Below, in pieces: positions 1-9,145 of a DNA stretch of 64,000 nt; positions within the stretch are counted from its first letter, which is position 1; each line of letters starts with the position of its first letter. Both the position numbers and the translations under genes were made by a program. The notes beneath the pieces were generated by a model. It saw nothing but the letters and a program-made list of their open reading frames with translations, was not told the origin of the DNA and made no database searches. This DNA comes from Paenibacillus alvei DSM 29 (GTDB lineage Bacteria > Bacillota > Bacilli > Paenibacillales > Paenibacillaceae), in contig NZ_AMBZ01000004.1 of NCBI RefSeq assembly GCF_000293805.1, positions 207,001 to 271,000 on the forward strand, written 5' to 3'.

Positions 1-756
1 ATCGAATCAAAATCGATTGATGAAGCAAAAGAAATGGGCGCAATGGCATTGTTCGGCGAGAAGTACGGCGATGTTGTGCGTGTCGTACAAGTCGGCGATT
101 ACAGCATTGAGTTGTGCGGCGGCTGCCATGTTGGCAGCACTTCGGAAATTGGCCTCTTTAAAATTGTAAGCGAGAGCGGTATTGGCTCTGGCGTACGCAG
201 AATTGAAGCCGTAACTGGACGTCATGCGTATCAATATATGGAGGCTCAATTGGAGCTGTTGAAGCAAGCTGGTTCATTGCTTAAATCAAATGTGGCCGAT
301 GTGCCGAAGCGTATTGAAGCGATGTTTACCCGCGAGAAAGAGCTTTCCCGTGAAAATGAATCGCTTAAGGGCAAGTTGAGCAGCATTGAAGCAGGACAAT
401 TGACAGATCAGGTAAAAACCGTTGCTGGCGTTCAAGTATTGGCAGCGCAAGTTGATGCTGGCGGTATGGATGCGCTTCGTACGACAGCGGACGAGCTGAA
501 GGCGAAGCTGCCAGAAGCTATTATCGCGCTCGGTGCAGTGAACGAAGACAAGGTGAACTTTGTCGTTGCAGTTGCTCCTGGGCTTGTGAAGAAGGGGCTT
601 CATGCCGGCAAGCTGATTAAGGAGCTTGCTTCTGTATGCGGCGGTGGAGGCGGTGGCCGACCGGATATGGCACAGGCGGGAGGCAAGGACGCTTCCAAGC
701 TTCCAGCGGCGTTGGCTCTTGTAGAAGAGCTTGTTACGAAGCAGCTTGGCGTATAA
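1..756 (+). CDS. alaS: Alanine--tRNA ligase, C-terminal part (5' end outside window)
   Basis: The reading frame is open from base 1, so this is the last 251 residues of a protein of about 875 residues. It contains the end of the editing domain, with the Cys-rich metal site visible as the ELCGGCHV motif at about residues 36-43. A coiled-coil stretch and the DHHA1/C-Ala domain follow, ending in the characteristic glycine-rich [15 protein letters not shown] segment. AlaRS charges tRNA-Ala and clears mischarged Ser/Gly. It is followed by a hairpin and the ireB-ruvX cluster, the order seen in Bacillus and Paenibacillus. Identification is certain; only the N-terminal catalytic domain lies outside. 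Confidence 0.97.
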   Translation: MESKSIDEAKEMGAMALFGEKYGDVVRVVQVGDYSIELCGGCHVGSTSEIGLFKIVSESGIGSGVRRIEAVTGRHAYQYMEAQLELLKQAGSLLKSNVADVPKRIEAMFTREKELSRENESLKGKLSSIEAGQLTDQVKTVAGVQVLAAQVDAGGMDALRTTADELKAKLPEAIIALGAVNEDKVNFVVAVAPGLVKKGLHAGKLIKELASVCGGGGGGRPDMAQAGGKDASKLPAALALVEELVTKQLGV

Positions 757-765
757 TATAAGAGA

Positions 766-790
766 GGAGCCCTGTTGTATAGGGCTCCTT
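766..790 (+). terminator. Hairpin after alaS
   Basis: A perfect 8-bp stem (GGAGCCCT / AGGGCTCC) with a 7-nt loop begins 10 bases after the alaS stop. Only two T residues follow, so it is a weak intrinsic terminator or an mRNA-stabilising hairpin. Confidence 0.6.
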
Positions 791-912
791 GATCCGATTC
801 CATTAAGTGTCGCATTGTCGTCAAATTTGTGAACAATGCCAAGCTATGAAGCGGAATATTTTCTAGTTTGTTCGGGTATGTGTTATGATAAGAGTAAAGC
901 GAGGTGTTAGCG

Positions 913-1173
913 ATGAATTCCATGGATAAGACGATGAAGTTCAATGTAAAAGCGGAGGAACAGCAAGCTTCCAACGAAGATATCCTGTTGTCTGTCTATG
1001 ATGCGCTTCTCGAGAAGGAATACAATCCTATTAACCAGATCGTTGGTTATCTTCTATCCGGGGATCCCGCTTATATCCCGCGGCATAACAATGCTCGAAG
1101 TATCGTGAGGAAGAAGGAGCGGGACGAACTGATAGAAGAATTGGTTCGTTTCTACTTGAATCATCACCGTTAA
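913..1173 (+). CDS. ireB: IreB family regulatory phosphoprotein (YrzL/UPF0297)
   Basis: A short cytoplasmic protein of 86 residues. The family signature is obvious: DKTMKFN near the N-terminus, then [20 protein letters not shown] and [10 protein letters not shown] in the middle. In Enterococcus the family member IreB is a substrate of the PASTA kinase IreK and tunes cephalosporin tolerance; that role is inferred here from the family. I chose ATG at 913 because GAGGTG at 901-906 lies 6 bases upstream. A GTG at 904 overlaps that ribosome site and is unlikely. It sits between alaS and ruvX as in other Bacillota. Confidence 0.95.
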   Translation: MNSMDKTMKFNVKAEEQQASNEDILLSVYDALLEKEYNPINQIVGYLLSGDPAYIPRHNNARSIVRKKERDELIEELVRFYLNHHR

Positions 1174-1229
1174 GTCGCGAAGATGAACGTATCACGGATG
1201 AAGAAGCACACAGCACTGGGAGAGAATGA

Positions 1230-1646
1230 ATGAAGATTCTTGGCTTGGATTACGGAGATCGACGGATCGGTGTCGCGATTAGCGATGCTTTCGGTTGGAC
1301 GGCGCAAGGGCTGGAAGTCATTGAACGCCGCAAACCAGAGGATGATCTGAAGCGACTTGGTGACATTGTAAAGGAACACGGCGTGGAAGCCATTGTTCTC
1401 GGACTGCCGAAGAATATGAATGGCACAGTCGGACCTCGGGGCGAGCTAAGCATGTCATTTGCAGAACAGTTGAAGCAGTCGTTCGGATTGCCCGTTCACC
1501 TGTGGGATGAACGCTTGAGTACGGTGTCGGCAGAACGCACATTGCTGGAAGCTGACGTCAGTCGCAAGAAGCGTCGACAAGTCATCGATAAGATGGCGGC
1601 AACCATTATATTACAAACATATCTTGACTATCAATCAAGAAGGTGA
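1230..1646 (+). CDS. ruvX: Putative pre-16S rRNA nuclease / Holliday junction resolvase RuvX (YqgF family)
   Basis: 138 residues, the full family length. The RNase-H-like fold is recognisable from the N-terminal [17 protein letters not shown] motif, which carries the first catalytic Asp, then [11 protein letters not shown] and the [12 protein letters not shown] segment with further acidic residues. The family (YrrK in B. subtilis) is annotated either as a Holliday junction resolvase or as the nuclease that matures the 16S rRNA 5' end; the sequence alone cannot decide. The start ATG follows GGGAGAG. It lies 56 bases after ireB and 9 bases before a DUF1292 gene, consistent with one transcript. 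Confidence 0.95.
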   Translation: MKILGLDYGDRRIGVAISDAFGWTAQGLEVIERRKPEDDLKRLGDIVKEHGVEAIVLGLPKNMNGTVGPRGELSMSFAEQLKQSFGLPVHLWDERLSTVSAERTLLEADVSRKKRRQVIDKMAATIILQTYLDYQSRR

Positions 1647-1655
1647 GGGGTTACT

Positions 1656-1955
1656 ATGACACGAGATGAACATTTGCAAGAAGAACCGGAGATCATTTAT
1701 ATTCCGGACGACGAGGGCAACGAGGAAGAATTCGAAGTCATTATGAAGTTCGATGTAGATGGCACGAACAAAAAATATATGATGGTCGTACCTGTTGAAT
1801 CCGACGATGATGATTCCGACGAAGTGTACGCGTTCCGTTATGAGGAAGACGAAGACGACTTGAAGCTGTTTACCATCACGGATGAAGAAGAATGGAACAT
1901 CGTTGAGGAAACGTTCAATACTTTATTTACCGCAGACGAGGAGAATGAAGGGTGA
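1656..1955 (+). CDS. yrzB: DUF1292 domain protein (YrzB-like)
   Basis: A very acidic 99-residue protein with the DUF1292 pattern: EEFEVIMKFDVDGTNKKYM, a central acidic stretch, then VYAFRYEEDEDDLKLFTI and EEWNIVEETFNTLF. The biochemical role of the family is unknown. It is always near ireB/ruvX/mltG in Bacillota, suggesting a link to cell-envelope or ribosome homeostasis. The TGA stop overlaps the GTG start of the next gene, which encodes a second DUF1292 protein. Confidence 0.9.
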   Translation: MTRDEHLQEEPEIIYIPDDEGNEEEFEVIMKFDVDGTNKKYMMVVPVESDDDDSDEVYAFRYEEDEDDLKLFTITDEEEWNIVEETFNTLFTADEENEG

Positions 1956-2251
1956 CCGAACGAGTGGAGCTTCAATTGACAGAGCAGCTGAAGAATGCTT
2001 TCGGTCAATTCGTTGAAATGACGGACGACGCTGGCAACAGCCGTGTTCTGTCGCTAATCGCTGAATTCCGACTTGACGATCAAGCCTATGCCGTATTGCT
2101 TCCAGAAGGTGCTCAGGAATCTGAGCAGGAACTGTATCGCATTATCGGAAGTGAAGAAGAAGGCTGGGAACTCGAATCGATTGAAGACGATGATGAGTGG
2201 GAAGAAGTAGCCGAACTGTATGATGAACTGACGTATCGAGACGAATTTTAA
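1952..2251 (+). CDS. Second DUF1292 domain protein
   Basis: 99 residues, same length and general plan as the preceding gene. An N-terminal part (LQLTEQLKNAFGQFVEMTDD) leads to a beta-rich core (FRLDDQAYAVLLPEG, LYRIIGSEEEGWELESI) and ends with the DDEWEEVAELYDELTY segment typical of DUF1292. It starts with GTG overlapping the upstream TGA, so the two are translationally coupled. The two proteins are diverged paralogues. No function can be assigned beyond family membership. Confidence 0.88.
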   Translation: MTERVELQLTEQLKNAFGQFVEMTDDAGNSRVLSLIAEFRLDDQAYAVLLPEGAQESEQELYRIIGSEEEGWELESIEDDDEWEEVAELYDELTYRDEF

Positions 2252-2299
2252 TTTGTAGTTTGTTGAGTGATACGCGGCATCAGCTAACTGATACTTTAC

Positions 2300-2329
2300 G
2301 GAAAAAGGGCGGAAATCCGCTCTTTTTCC
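2300..2329 (+). terminator. Terminator between DUF1292 pair and mltG
   Basis: A 13-bp stem with one G-U pair and a 4-nt AAAT loop. The 5' arm carries an A-run and the 3' arm ends in CTTTTTCC, so it could work in both directions. It separates the small-gene cluster from mltG, with a start signal only a few bases further on. Confidence 0.75.
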
Positions 2330-2347
2330 ATGTAGGAGAGTGTGTGG

Positions 2348-3409
2348 ATGAGGAAAGGCTTGAAGATTTATCTGACGATCAGCCTTGTGATTCTGCTTGT
2401 GGCCGGGGTTGGGATTGGTTATATATGGAGCGAAATGCGTCCTTCTGCGCAAGGGGAGCGGGATATCCCGGTTGTAATCGAGCAAGGCTCTGGAACAGCA
2501 GCGATCGCATCGCAGTTGGAGGAGCAGGGAATTATTCGCAATGCACTCATATTCAAAGTGTATCTGAAATGGAACGGGGAGGGCAGCCGTTTCCAAGCGG
2601 GGAAATATTTATTCCGTTCAGGTTCTACCTATGACAACATTATTGCCAAGCTGAACAGCGGTGATGTTGTTGCGGAAGAAATGGTGCGCTTCACGATCCC
2701 TGAAGGTTATACCGTGGAACAGATTGCGGACAAACTAAGCAAGGACGGCATTGTGGACAAGGAGCGTTTCCTGAAACTGACGGATGATACGTCTTGGCTC
2801 AAGCAGTCAGCGCCGCTTGTTACGCATATTCCTGATGGTGTTAAGCTGAAGCATAAACTTGAGGGGTACTTGTTCCCTGAGACTTATGAACTGAAGAAGG
2901 GAAGCTCCGAGGAAGACATTATTACTCGAATGGTGCAGGAAACAGAGAAGCGTTTGTCACAAGCGTCACCAAGCTGGGAGGCTGACCTGAAGACACGTGG
3001 ATTGTCGTTTCATGAAATGATGACGCTGGCTTCATTGGTCGAGCGAGAGGCTGTCGTTGATACAGAGCGTCCGTTGATTGCGGGCGTCATTGATAATCGA
3101 ATCGCCAAGGGCATGCGGCTGCAAATCGATGCTACCGTTCAATATGCACTGGACAAGCCGAAGGAACGTTTGTATTATAAAGATTTGGAAATCGATAGTC
3201 CATACAACACGTATAAAATAGATAAATTGCCGCCGGGCCCTATTTCTAGTCCAAGTACAGCCTCCATTCAAGCAGTGTTAAAGCCGGAGGCTTCAGAGTA
3301 TTTGTATTATGTGACCAAAAAAGACGGCTCCCAAACGCATCTGTTCGCCAAAACGTTTCCAGAGCATGAGCGTAATATCGAACAGAGCAAGAAAACGGCA
3401 GGTCAATAG
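2348..3409 (+). CDS. mltG: Endolytic murein transglycosylase MltG
   Basis: 353 residues with one N-terminal membrane anchor (LTISLVILLVAGVGIGYIW, about residues 8-26), a LysM-like region (TIPEGYTVEQIADKLSKDG), and the YceG/MltG catalytic domain. Visible signatures are FPETYEL, the catalytic Glu in MTLASLVEREA (about residue 237), and YNTYKIDKLPPGPISSP. MltG cleaves nascent glycan strands at the outer face of the membrane and sets strand length during peptidoglycan elongation. ATG 2348 is preferred over GTG 2342 because AGGAGAG ends 7 bases upstream of it. Confidence 0.95.
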   Translation: MRKGLKIYLTISLVILLVAGVGIGYIWSEMRPSAQGERDIPVVIEQGSGTAAIASQLEEQGIIRNALIFKVYLKWNGEGSRFQAGKYLFRSGSTYDNIIAKLNSGDVVAEEMVRFTIPEGYTVEQIADKLSKDGIVDKERFLKLTDDTSWLKQSAPLVTHIPDGVKLKHKLEGYLFPETYELKKGSSEEDIITRMVQETEKRLSQASPSWEADLKTRGLSFHEMMTLASLVEREAVVDTERPLIAGVIDNRIAKGMRLQIDATVQYALDKPKERLYYKDLEIDSPYNTYKIDKLPPGPISSPSTASIQAVLKPEASEYLYYVTKKDGSQTHLFAKTFPEHERNIEQSKKTAGQ

Positions 3410-3420
3410 AAAGTGGTGAA

Positions 3421-4362
3421 ATGAATATGACTTATCAACCGGAATTGCTTGTTACCGCAGGCAGTGTTGAGGAACTGGAGCGTCTGCTTCAGGCTGGTGC
3501 GAATGCAGTCCTCGTCGGGGAAGTAAAATATAGCGTGCGCATGCCGGGTGAAATGACAATCGCGGATATTCAGGCAAGCCTGCCGATCGTCCGCAGCCAT
3601 AACGCCAAGCTGTATGTTGCAGTTAATAATATTATGCATAATGAGCATTTAACGGATTTGTCTGAATATTTGAAACAACTGGAGGATCTTGGAGTCGATG
3701 CGATTGCCTATGGTGATCCGGCTGTGCTGATGGTTGCAAAAACTGCGGCACCATCTCTTCGTTTGCAATGGAATGCCGAGATGACATCCACGAACTACCG
3801 GACAGCTCAATACTGGCAGAAGCGCGGCGCAAGTCGCATTGTTGCTGCCCGTGAGCTGAACTTGGAGCAAGTCGTAGAGATGAAACATCAGCTTCCTGAC
3901 ATGGAAGTCCAAGTGCAAATTCATGGCATGACTAATATTTATCATTCGAAGCGTCACCTAGTTCATCATTACATGCATCATCTTGGTAAAGAGGAAGGTA
4001 CGTATGAAGTGGGCATGGATCAGAAGCTCTTCCTCGTTGAGCGGGAACGTCAGGATGAGAAGTTCCCGATGTATGAAGATGCCAACGGAACCCACATCAT
4101 GAGTTCTGACGATATTTGCTTCATTGAAGATTTTAAGTCACTCCTTGATGCTCGTATCGACAGCTTCAAAATCGAAGGAATATTGAAGTCTATTTCATAC
4201 AATGAAACCGTCGTTCGCGTGTATCGTGAAGCAATCGATGCCTATATCGCCGATCCTGAAGGGTATGTCATGAAGGATGAATGGATGGATCGCATCCGTG
4301 CTGTTCAGGATCCTGAGCGAGAGCTGTCATTCGGATTTTTCTATAAAGAACAAATGTATTAA
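3421..4362 (+). CDS. yrrN: Peptidase U32 family protein (YrrN-like)
   Basis: 313 residues. The N-terminal part matches the U32 TIM-barrel start (ELLVTAGSVEELERLLQAGANAVLVG), followed by LYVAVNNIMHNEHL and the late motifs SSDDICFIEDFKSLLDARIDSFKIEG. It is the shorter, cysteine-poor member of a U32 pair, as in B. subtilis yrrN-yrrO. Some U32 proteins are collagenase-like proteases and others act in tRNA or cofactor hydroxylation, so the exact reaction is unknown. It ends 17 bases before the next U32 gene, which has its own GGAGG. Confidence 0.9.
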   Translation: MNMTYQPELLVTAGSVEELERLLQAGANAVLVGEVKYSVRMPGEMTIADIQASLPIVRSHNAKLYVAVNNIMHNEHLTDLSEYLKQLEDLGVDAIAYGDPAVLMVAKTAAPSLRLQWNAEMTSTNYRTAQYWQKRGASRIVAARELNLEQVVEMKHQLPDMEVQVQIHGMTNIYHSKRHLVHHYMHHLGKEEGTYEVGMDQKLFLVERERQDEKFPMYEDANGTHIMSSDDICFIEDFKSLLDARIDSFKIEGILKSISYNETVVRVYREAIDAYIADPEGYVMKDEWMDRIRAVQDPERELSFGFFYKEQMY

Positions 4363-4379
4363 GGAGGGGGCGTACAACG

Positions 4380-5719
4380 ATGAGCACACAAACAAAACAT
4401 AAATATAACGGCAAGCGATATCGCTTGGACAAGCCGGAACTGCTCGCTCCCGCCGGCAATTTGGAGAAGTTGAAGTTCGCCATCCATTATGGTGCGGATG
4501 CCGTATACATTGGTGGTCAGAAGTACGGTTTGCGCTCTAATGCAGACAATTTCAGCTTTGAAGAAATGCGTGAAGGTGTGGAGTTTGCTAAAAATATGGC
4601 GCAAAGGTGTTCGTTGCGACGAATATTTATGCGCATAATGAAGATGTCGAAGGGTTAGAGGAATATCTTCGCAATTTGGAGGATGCAGGCATTAGCGCGA
4701 TTATTGCCGCAGATCCATTCATTATTGAAACGGCGCAGCGTGTGGCACCGAAGCTGGAGGTTCACGTAAGCACCCAGCAGTCGATCGCCAACTGGCAAAC
4801 GATTCAATTTTGGAAAAATGAAGGCATGCCTCGCGTCGTCTTGGCTCGGGAAACGAGCATGGATGAAATCCAGGAGATGAAAAATCATGTCGATATCGAA
4901 ATTGAGGCCTTTATTCACGGAGCGATGTGTTCTTCCTATTCCGGACGCTGCGTGTTGTCCAACCACTTTACAAACCGCGATTCCAATCGTGGCGGCTGTT
5001 GCCAATCATGCCGCTGGAAATACGATCTATTCGAGGATGACCGTGCAGATGCAATGGATATGATCAGCGAACAGGAAGCATCGGGTTCTTCTGTTCTGGA
5101 GCAGTTCCGTCTGGGAGTGAATCAGAAGGCGTTGTTCGATGAGAATGACAATGCGTTCGCTATGAGCGCGAAGGATCTGTGCATGATCGAGCATTTGCCG
5201 GATCTTATCGATGTAGGGGTAGACAGCTTCAAAATTGAGGGTCGTATGAAGTCGATTCATTATGTGGCCACGGTAGTAAACGTATATCGGAAAGCCATTG
5301 ATGCTTATATGGCCGATCCAGACAACTATGAGCTGAAGCAGGAATGGTTGGATGAGATTTATAAGGCGGCTAACCGTCCTGTTAATACTGGCTTCTTCTA
5401 CGAAGAGCCGGATCATGAGGATCATATTTACGAGCCGGAAGACAAGCCGGCACCTTATGATTTTGCTGGTTTGGTTATGGATTACGATGCCGATACTGGC
5501 ATTGCGACGATCCAACAGCGCAATCACTTCAAGGTGGGAGCTGAGGTTGAGTTCTTTGGCCCGAACAACACGTTCTTCAAGCAAACGGTGGATAAGCTGT
5601 GGGATACAGAAGGCAATGAGCTGGATGCAGCTCGCCATCCGCTGCAGCTCGTACGCATGAAGGTTGATCAGCCGGTAACGTATTTCGATATGATGCGCAA
5701 GAAGAACGCAAAAGCGTAA
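4380..5719 (+). pseudogene. yrrO: Peptidase U32 family protein (YrrO-like), single-base frameshift
   Basis: Two overlapping frames make one U32 protein of about 446 residues. The first (from ATG 4380) gives KPELLAPAGNLEKLKFAIHYG and runs to EGVEFAKN; the second, from about 4595, gives VFVATNIYAHNEDVEGLEEYL onward. The four-cysteine segment (CSSYSGRCVLSNHF, then GGCCQSCRWKYDLF) and the DSFKIEGRMKS motif are intact, followed by a C-terminal beta domain. Adding one A to the A5 run at 4590-4594 restores AKKYGAKVFVA, the family consensus. Every other part is well conserved, so this is probably a sequence error and the gene works. GGAGG precedes the start. Confidence 0.9.
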
Positions 5720-5768
5720 AACATAGATCAGCAATTAAATAAGAGCAGTAATAATCAGCAGTCGTTTT

Positions 5769-5801
5769 AAGCCCTTGCCAGAAGATGGCGAGGGCTTTTT
5801 T
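5769..5801 (+). terminator. Terminator after U32 gene pair
   Basis: An 11-bp stem (AAGCCCTTGCC / GGCGAGGGCTT, one G-U pair) with a 7-nt loop is followed by TTTTTG. It is a classic intrinsic terminator ending the mltG-U32 unit before the PBP gene. Confidence 0.9.
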
Positions 5802-5947
5802 GTTCTGCAATAACGTTGGATCACCGTTAATAAGAAGTAGACTGTTGGATAGTACCCGTAGTCGTGGTTATGAGAATGGGGAAGTGGGAAGTAATGATAC
5901 TAAAAAGATGTTTCAAATCTCGATTGTTGTGAAGGTGGTGGGTGAAA

Positions 5948-7768
5948 GTGTTGTCACGCCAACGTTCTAAGCGGCAGCGGCTCATGAACAATCGGCTTGC
6001 TTTGTTAGCATGTGTCATTACGGTAATTATCGGTATTTATATTGTAAGGCTGGGCTGGCTTCAACTGCTGTTCGTTCACAGTAAGGTAGACGATAGCACT
6101 TATACGGTAATGCAGCGTACGGTTATTCAGCGTGCCCGTGCTGTGGTGCTGGATGATGGACGCGGAACGATTGTTGATCGGGAAGGGCGACCGTATACCG
6201 GTCAACTCGTTACGGCTCTGGTTCTCTTTCCTGTGAATAAAAATACGATAAGCACAGACGCGGTTCGCAGCTTGGCGCTATGGCTGCATTTGCCGGAACA
6301 AGAGGTCAGCAGACGATGGGAGAAGCTTGCGGAGCCTTTGATTTGGCCGAATGAGAAGGATAATAAGCTGCCCTTCGAGCTTACCGCGGATCAAGCGGCT
6401 CAGATACAATCGTCCGACTGGGAGGGAGTTAGCGCGCTTCCGTATACGATTCGGTATCCGCTGCGTCAGCATACCCCGCAATGGGTAGGAGCAATCGCAG
6501 ATTTGGCGGGCTCTGCTAACACAATCACTTCTAAAAGGAATAGAAACAATGCGGTTTCCAGCGTTGTTGGCATATCGGGATTGGAGCGATCCTTTGGGCC
6601 GCTGCTGAAGGGCTTGGGAGCAACGACGGCCGTGCATTATACAGATGCTGGGCGACATCCGCTAAATGGCCTTCATGTTCGCATAAGACGGCCTGATAAT
6701 CCGTATTATCCTTTGCGGCTAACTACAACAACCGATCAGATGATCGAAGCTGCCATTGAACAAGTGCTTGATCGGTTCAAGGTTGCAAAAGGCTCCGTCG
6801 TCGTACTTGATGCTGCAACAAGAGATGTAATAGCGATGGTATCCCGCCCATCCGCAGATCCCTATCATATTGAACCTGAACAGGGATCATGGAACAACCG
6901 AGCGACTAAGGCTCTTCCTCCAGGCTCTGTATATAAGCTATTCATTGCAGCTGCTGCTATGGAAGCGGGATTGACGGAACTGAATGAACGCTTCCAGTGC
7001 GACGGCCACTACGGAAAGTATGGGTTGGCATGTTGGCTGCCGGAAGGACATGGCATGCTTACGCTGAGGGAAGCGTTGGCAGAATCGTGCAATGAAGTAT
7101 TTGCTGAACTGGGAGAGCGTTTGTCTGGAGAGCAATTAGCTAGCTATGCGCAGAGGATGGGAGTGAGCGGGCTTGTTGGCATGATATCTGATGATGGCAT
7201 GGGGCATCGCAATTTGCATCACTTCGAGGGTGAAGAAGAAAGTCGTGTTTTTCCAGACGGTGTGCAGCCACTGGATGTGTCGGGAGGGGTACGGGCACAA
7301 TCAGGAATTGGTCAGCGGGATGTTCGAATAACACCGCTGGCAGCAGCCAATTTTGTTGTGACACTGCTGCAGGATGGAAATTACGGCTCCCCGCGATTAA
7401 TTCAGGAGGTACAGTATGCAACGGGAATGCCGCTCGCTCGATTCGCTGTACAAGCGAAGAAGGAGCGGATTATGAAGTTAGAGACAGCCCGCAGTGTCCA
7501 AAAAATGATGGTAGATGTGGTGCAGTACGGCACAGGACAGTCGCTCAGGCAGGTTTCATGGAATGTTGCAGGGAAAAGCGGAACGGCTCAGGCTGAAGCA
7601 TATGGAACGGCTAACGTACATACCTGGTTTGTCGGATATGGGCCGGTAGAGAAGCCGCAATATGCGGTAAGTGTAGTAAGTGAAAATGATCCAGCAAGTG
7701 CTTCTCATAAAGCTACAGAGGTATTTGGTGCAGTTATGGAGGTATTGGCACAGCACGCACAGAAATAG
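5948..7768 (+). CDS. pbpI: Class B penicillin-binding protein (PbpI/PBP4b-like transpeptidase)
   Basis: About 606 residues. A basic N-terminus precedes one membrane anchor (LALLACVITVIIGIYIV), a dimerisation/pedestal domain, then a transpeptidase domain with the three active-site motifs: SVYK near residue 326, SCN near 379, and KSG(T) near 543. It cross-links peptidoglycan on the outer membrane face and is a beta-lactam target. Position after mltG and the U32 genes matches B. subtilis yrrR (pbpI). GTG 5948 lies 9 bases after AAGGTGG; GTG 5942 is an alternative start 3 bases from it. The role in sporulation or vegetative growth cannot be read from sequence. Confidence 0.9.
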   Translation: MLSRQRSKRQRLMNNRLALLACVITVIIGIYIVRLGWLQLLFVHSKVDDSTYTVMQRTVIQRARAVVLDDGRGTIVDREGRPYTGQLVTALVLFPVNKNTISTDAVRSLALWLHLPEQEVSRRWEKLAEPLIWPNEKDNKLPFELTADQAAQIQSSDWEGVSALPYTIRYPLRQHTPQWVGAIADLAGSANTITSKRNRNNAVSSVVGISGLERSFGPLLKGLGATTAVHYTDAGRHPLNGLHVRIRRPDNPYYPLRLTTTTDQMIEAAIEQVLDRFKVAKGSVVVLDAATRDVIAMVSRPSADPYHIEPEQGSWNNRATKALPPGSVYKLFIAAAAMEAGLTELNERFQCDGHYGKYGLACWLPEGHGMLTLREALAESCNEVFAELGERLSGEQLASYAQRMGVSGLVGMISDDGMGHRNLHHFEGEEESRVFPDGVQPLDVSGGVRAQSGIGQRDVRITPLAAANFVVTLLQDGNYGSPRLIQEVQYATGMPLARFAVQAKKERIMKLETARSVQKMMVDVVQYGTGQSLRQVSWNVAGKSGTAQAEAYGTANVHTWFVGYGPVEKPQYAVSVVSENDPASASHKATEVFGAVMEVLAQHAQK

Positions 7769-7805
7769 CCGTTCCATCTTTACGGATGTGAGGACGGAAC
7801 GGCTA
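7766..7805. terminator. Shared convergent terminator
   Basis: A perfect 10-bp inverted repeat (TAGCCGTTCC / GGAACGGCTA) overlaps the PBP stop codon and lies just before the end of the convergent AI-2E gene. The loop is 20 nt. No strong T-run, so efficiency is uncertain. Confidence 0.55.
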
Positions 7806-7810
7806 GTAAG

Positions 7811-8959
7811 TCAAGAAGGGGTATTATCCTTATTGTCCCCGCTATCTTCTCTGGTGCTGTCAAACGGATGTCCAGAATCAAATTCTTCTTTAGGCATACG
7901 GATCCAACGTTTTAAATAACCTTGATCATAGAGGGCTTTAATTAAAATTAACAGGACGGTGGACATAACGATACCGATTACCCCAAACAATGACATCGAT
8001 ACGATCATGAAGGATAGCATGGTAAATGCGGACACTCCAAGTGATGTTCCTGTAATTTTAGGGTCGAGAATTTGCCGAACAAGAAGTGTGACGCCCATGA
8101 CAACAGCAAGTCCAATTGCAAGTGACGTATTGCCGATGATAAGTAGGTAGGCAATCCAAGGGATGAAGATAAATGGAATTCCAAGCAAGGGAAGCAAATC
8201 AAAGAGAGCCGATAACAAGGCGACAAGGAAGGAATTGCTCACACCAAGCAAAAGAAGACCGATAAAAACAATGATAAAGGTTACGGAAATCAACTTCAGC
8301 TGGGCCTTCAAATAGGCAGATAATCCCTTTAAAACATTTTCTTTTAAAAATAGGTACGCTTTGAGAAAAGTACGCGGTGTTTTGTTGCGGGCAACTCTGC
8401 GCCACGTATCAATTTCAATGCTGAGGAAATAGCCAAGGATAATAGCAATGGCAAAGTTCAGCGTAAATGTTGAAAAGGATGTAATTTGCTTAATAAGCAG
8501 GCCGAGCAGTCCAGCGATAAATTCAGAAATATGCTTCGCAGCATTGCCCGCATAATCATTGATGCGGTTAGATACATCAGGCGGCAATGACTCATAGCGA
8601 TTTTGCAAGTAGTTGGCGATGTTAACCAGTTCATTCTGAACAGCCTTAATATAGGAGGGCAGTTGACCTTGCAATTCAATGGCTTGATGGACGACAATAA
8701 ATCCAAGACCGAACATAGCTCCTAATATGACCAGCACGAACAATAATACAGAGATGGCCGAGGCGATTGCTTTCTTCATGCCTCGTCGGTTGAGAAAAGC
8801 GGCCAACGGCTCGATGAACATGAATACCACAAAAGCCAAGAAGATAGGGGCGGCGATTGAATACAAATAGCTGAACGTATACATGATTAAATAAGCGGTT
8901 ACGATCAGCAATGCGATATCAAATGCCGTACGCCAATACTTACGGTAAAATGCAATCAT
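7811..8959 (-). CDS. AI-2E family transporter (YtvI-like membrane protein)
   Basis: 382 residues with about seven to eight membrane segments. The order is typical of the family: two N-terminal helices, a third hydrophobic segment, a long amphipathic region (residues about 95-160), then a C-terminal membrane block. That block contains the family motif DLLPLLGIPFIFIPW and LVRQILDPKITGTSLGVSAF. Members include the TqsA exporter and the sporulation protein YtvI; many act as Na+/H+ antiporters or have no assigned substrate, so none is given here. It is transcribed alone, convergent with the PBP gene. Confidence 0.88.
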   Translation of the reverse strand: MIAFYRKYWRTAFDIALLIVTAYLIMYTFSYLYSIAAPIFLAFVVFMFIEPLAAFLNRRGMKKAIASAISVLLFVLVILGAMFGLGFIVVHQAIELQGQLPSYIKAVQNELVNIANYLQNRYESLPPDVSNRINDYAGNAAKHISEFIAGLLGLLIKQITSFSTFTLNFAIAIILGYFLSIEIDTWRRVARNKTPRTFLKAYLFLKENVLKGLSAYLKAQLKLISVTFIIVFIGLLLLGVSNSFLVALLSALFDLLPLLGIPFIFIPWIAYLLIIGNTSLAIGLAVVMGVTLLVRQILDPKITGTSLGVSAFTMLSFMIVSMSLFGVIGIVMSTVLLILIKALYDQGYLKRWIRMPKEEFDSGHPFDSTREDSGDNKDNTPS

Positions 8960-9145
8960 AGAACAGACTCCTTTTCACCAAATACAGTATGCTTTCCATT
9001 GTACACGAAACGATTTCCCGTGCCTATTCTTTGTTCATTATGTTACAATAATAACAGTTCATACGTAGAGTAATACATACGTACATGCAATTCGTAAAGT
9101 ATAAGAATGTCGCATTTATTTTGTAAAAAGAAACGGGGAACTAGG

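Noticed and set aside
4585..4600. Programmed frameshift in the U32 gene
   Set aside because: The site is not a canonical slippery heptamer, no stimulatory structure is evident, and seven other homopolymer losses in the window make a common technical cause more likely.
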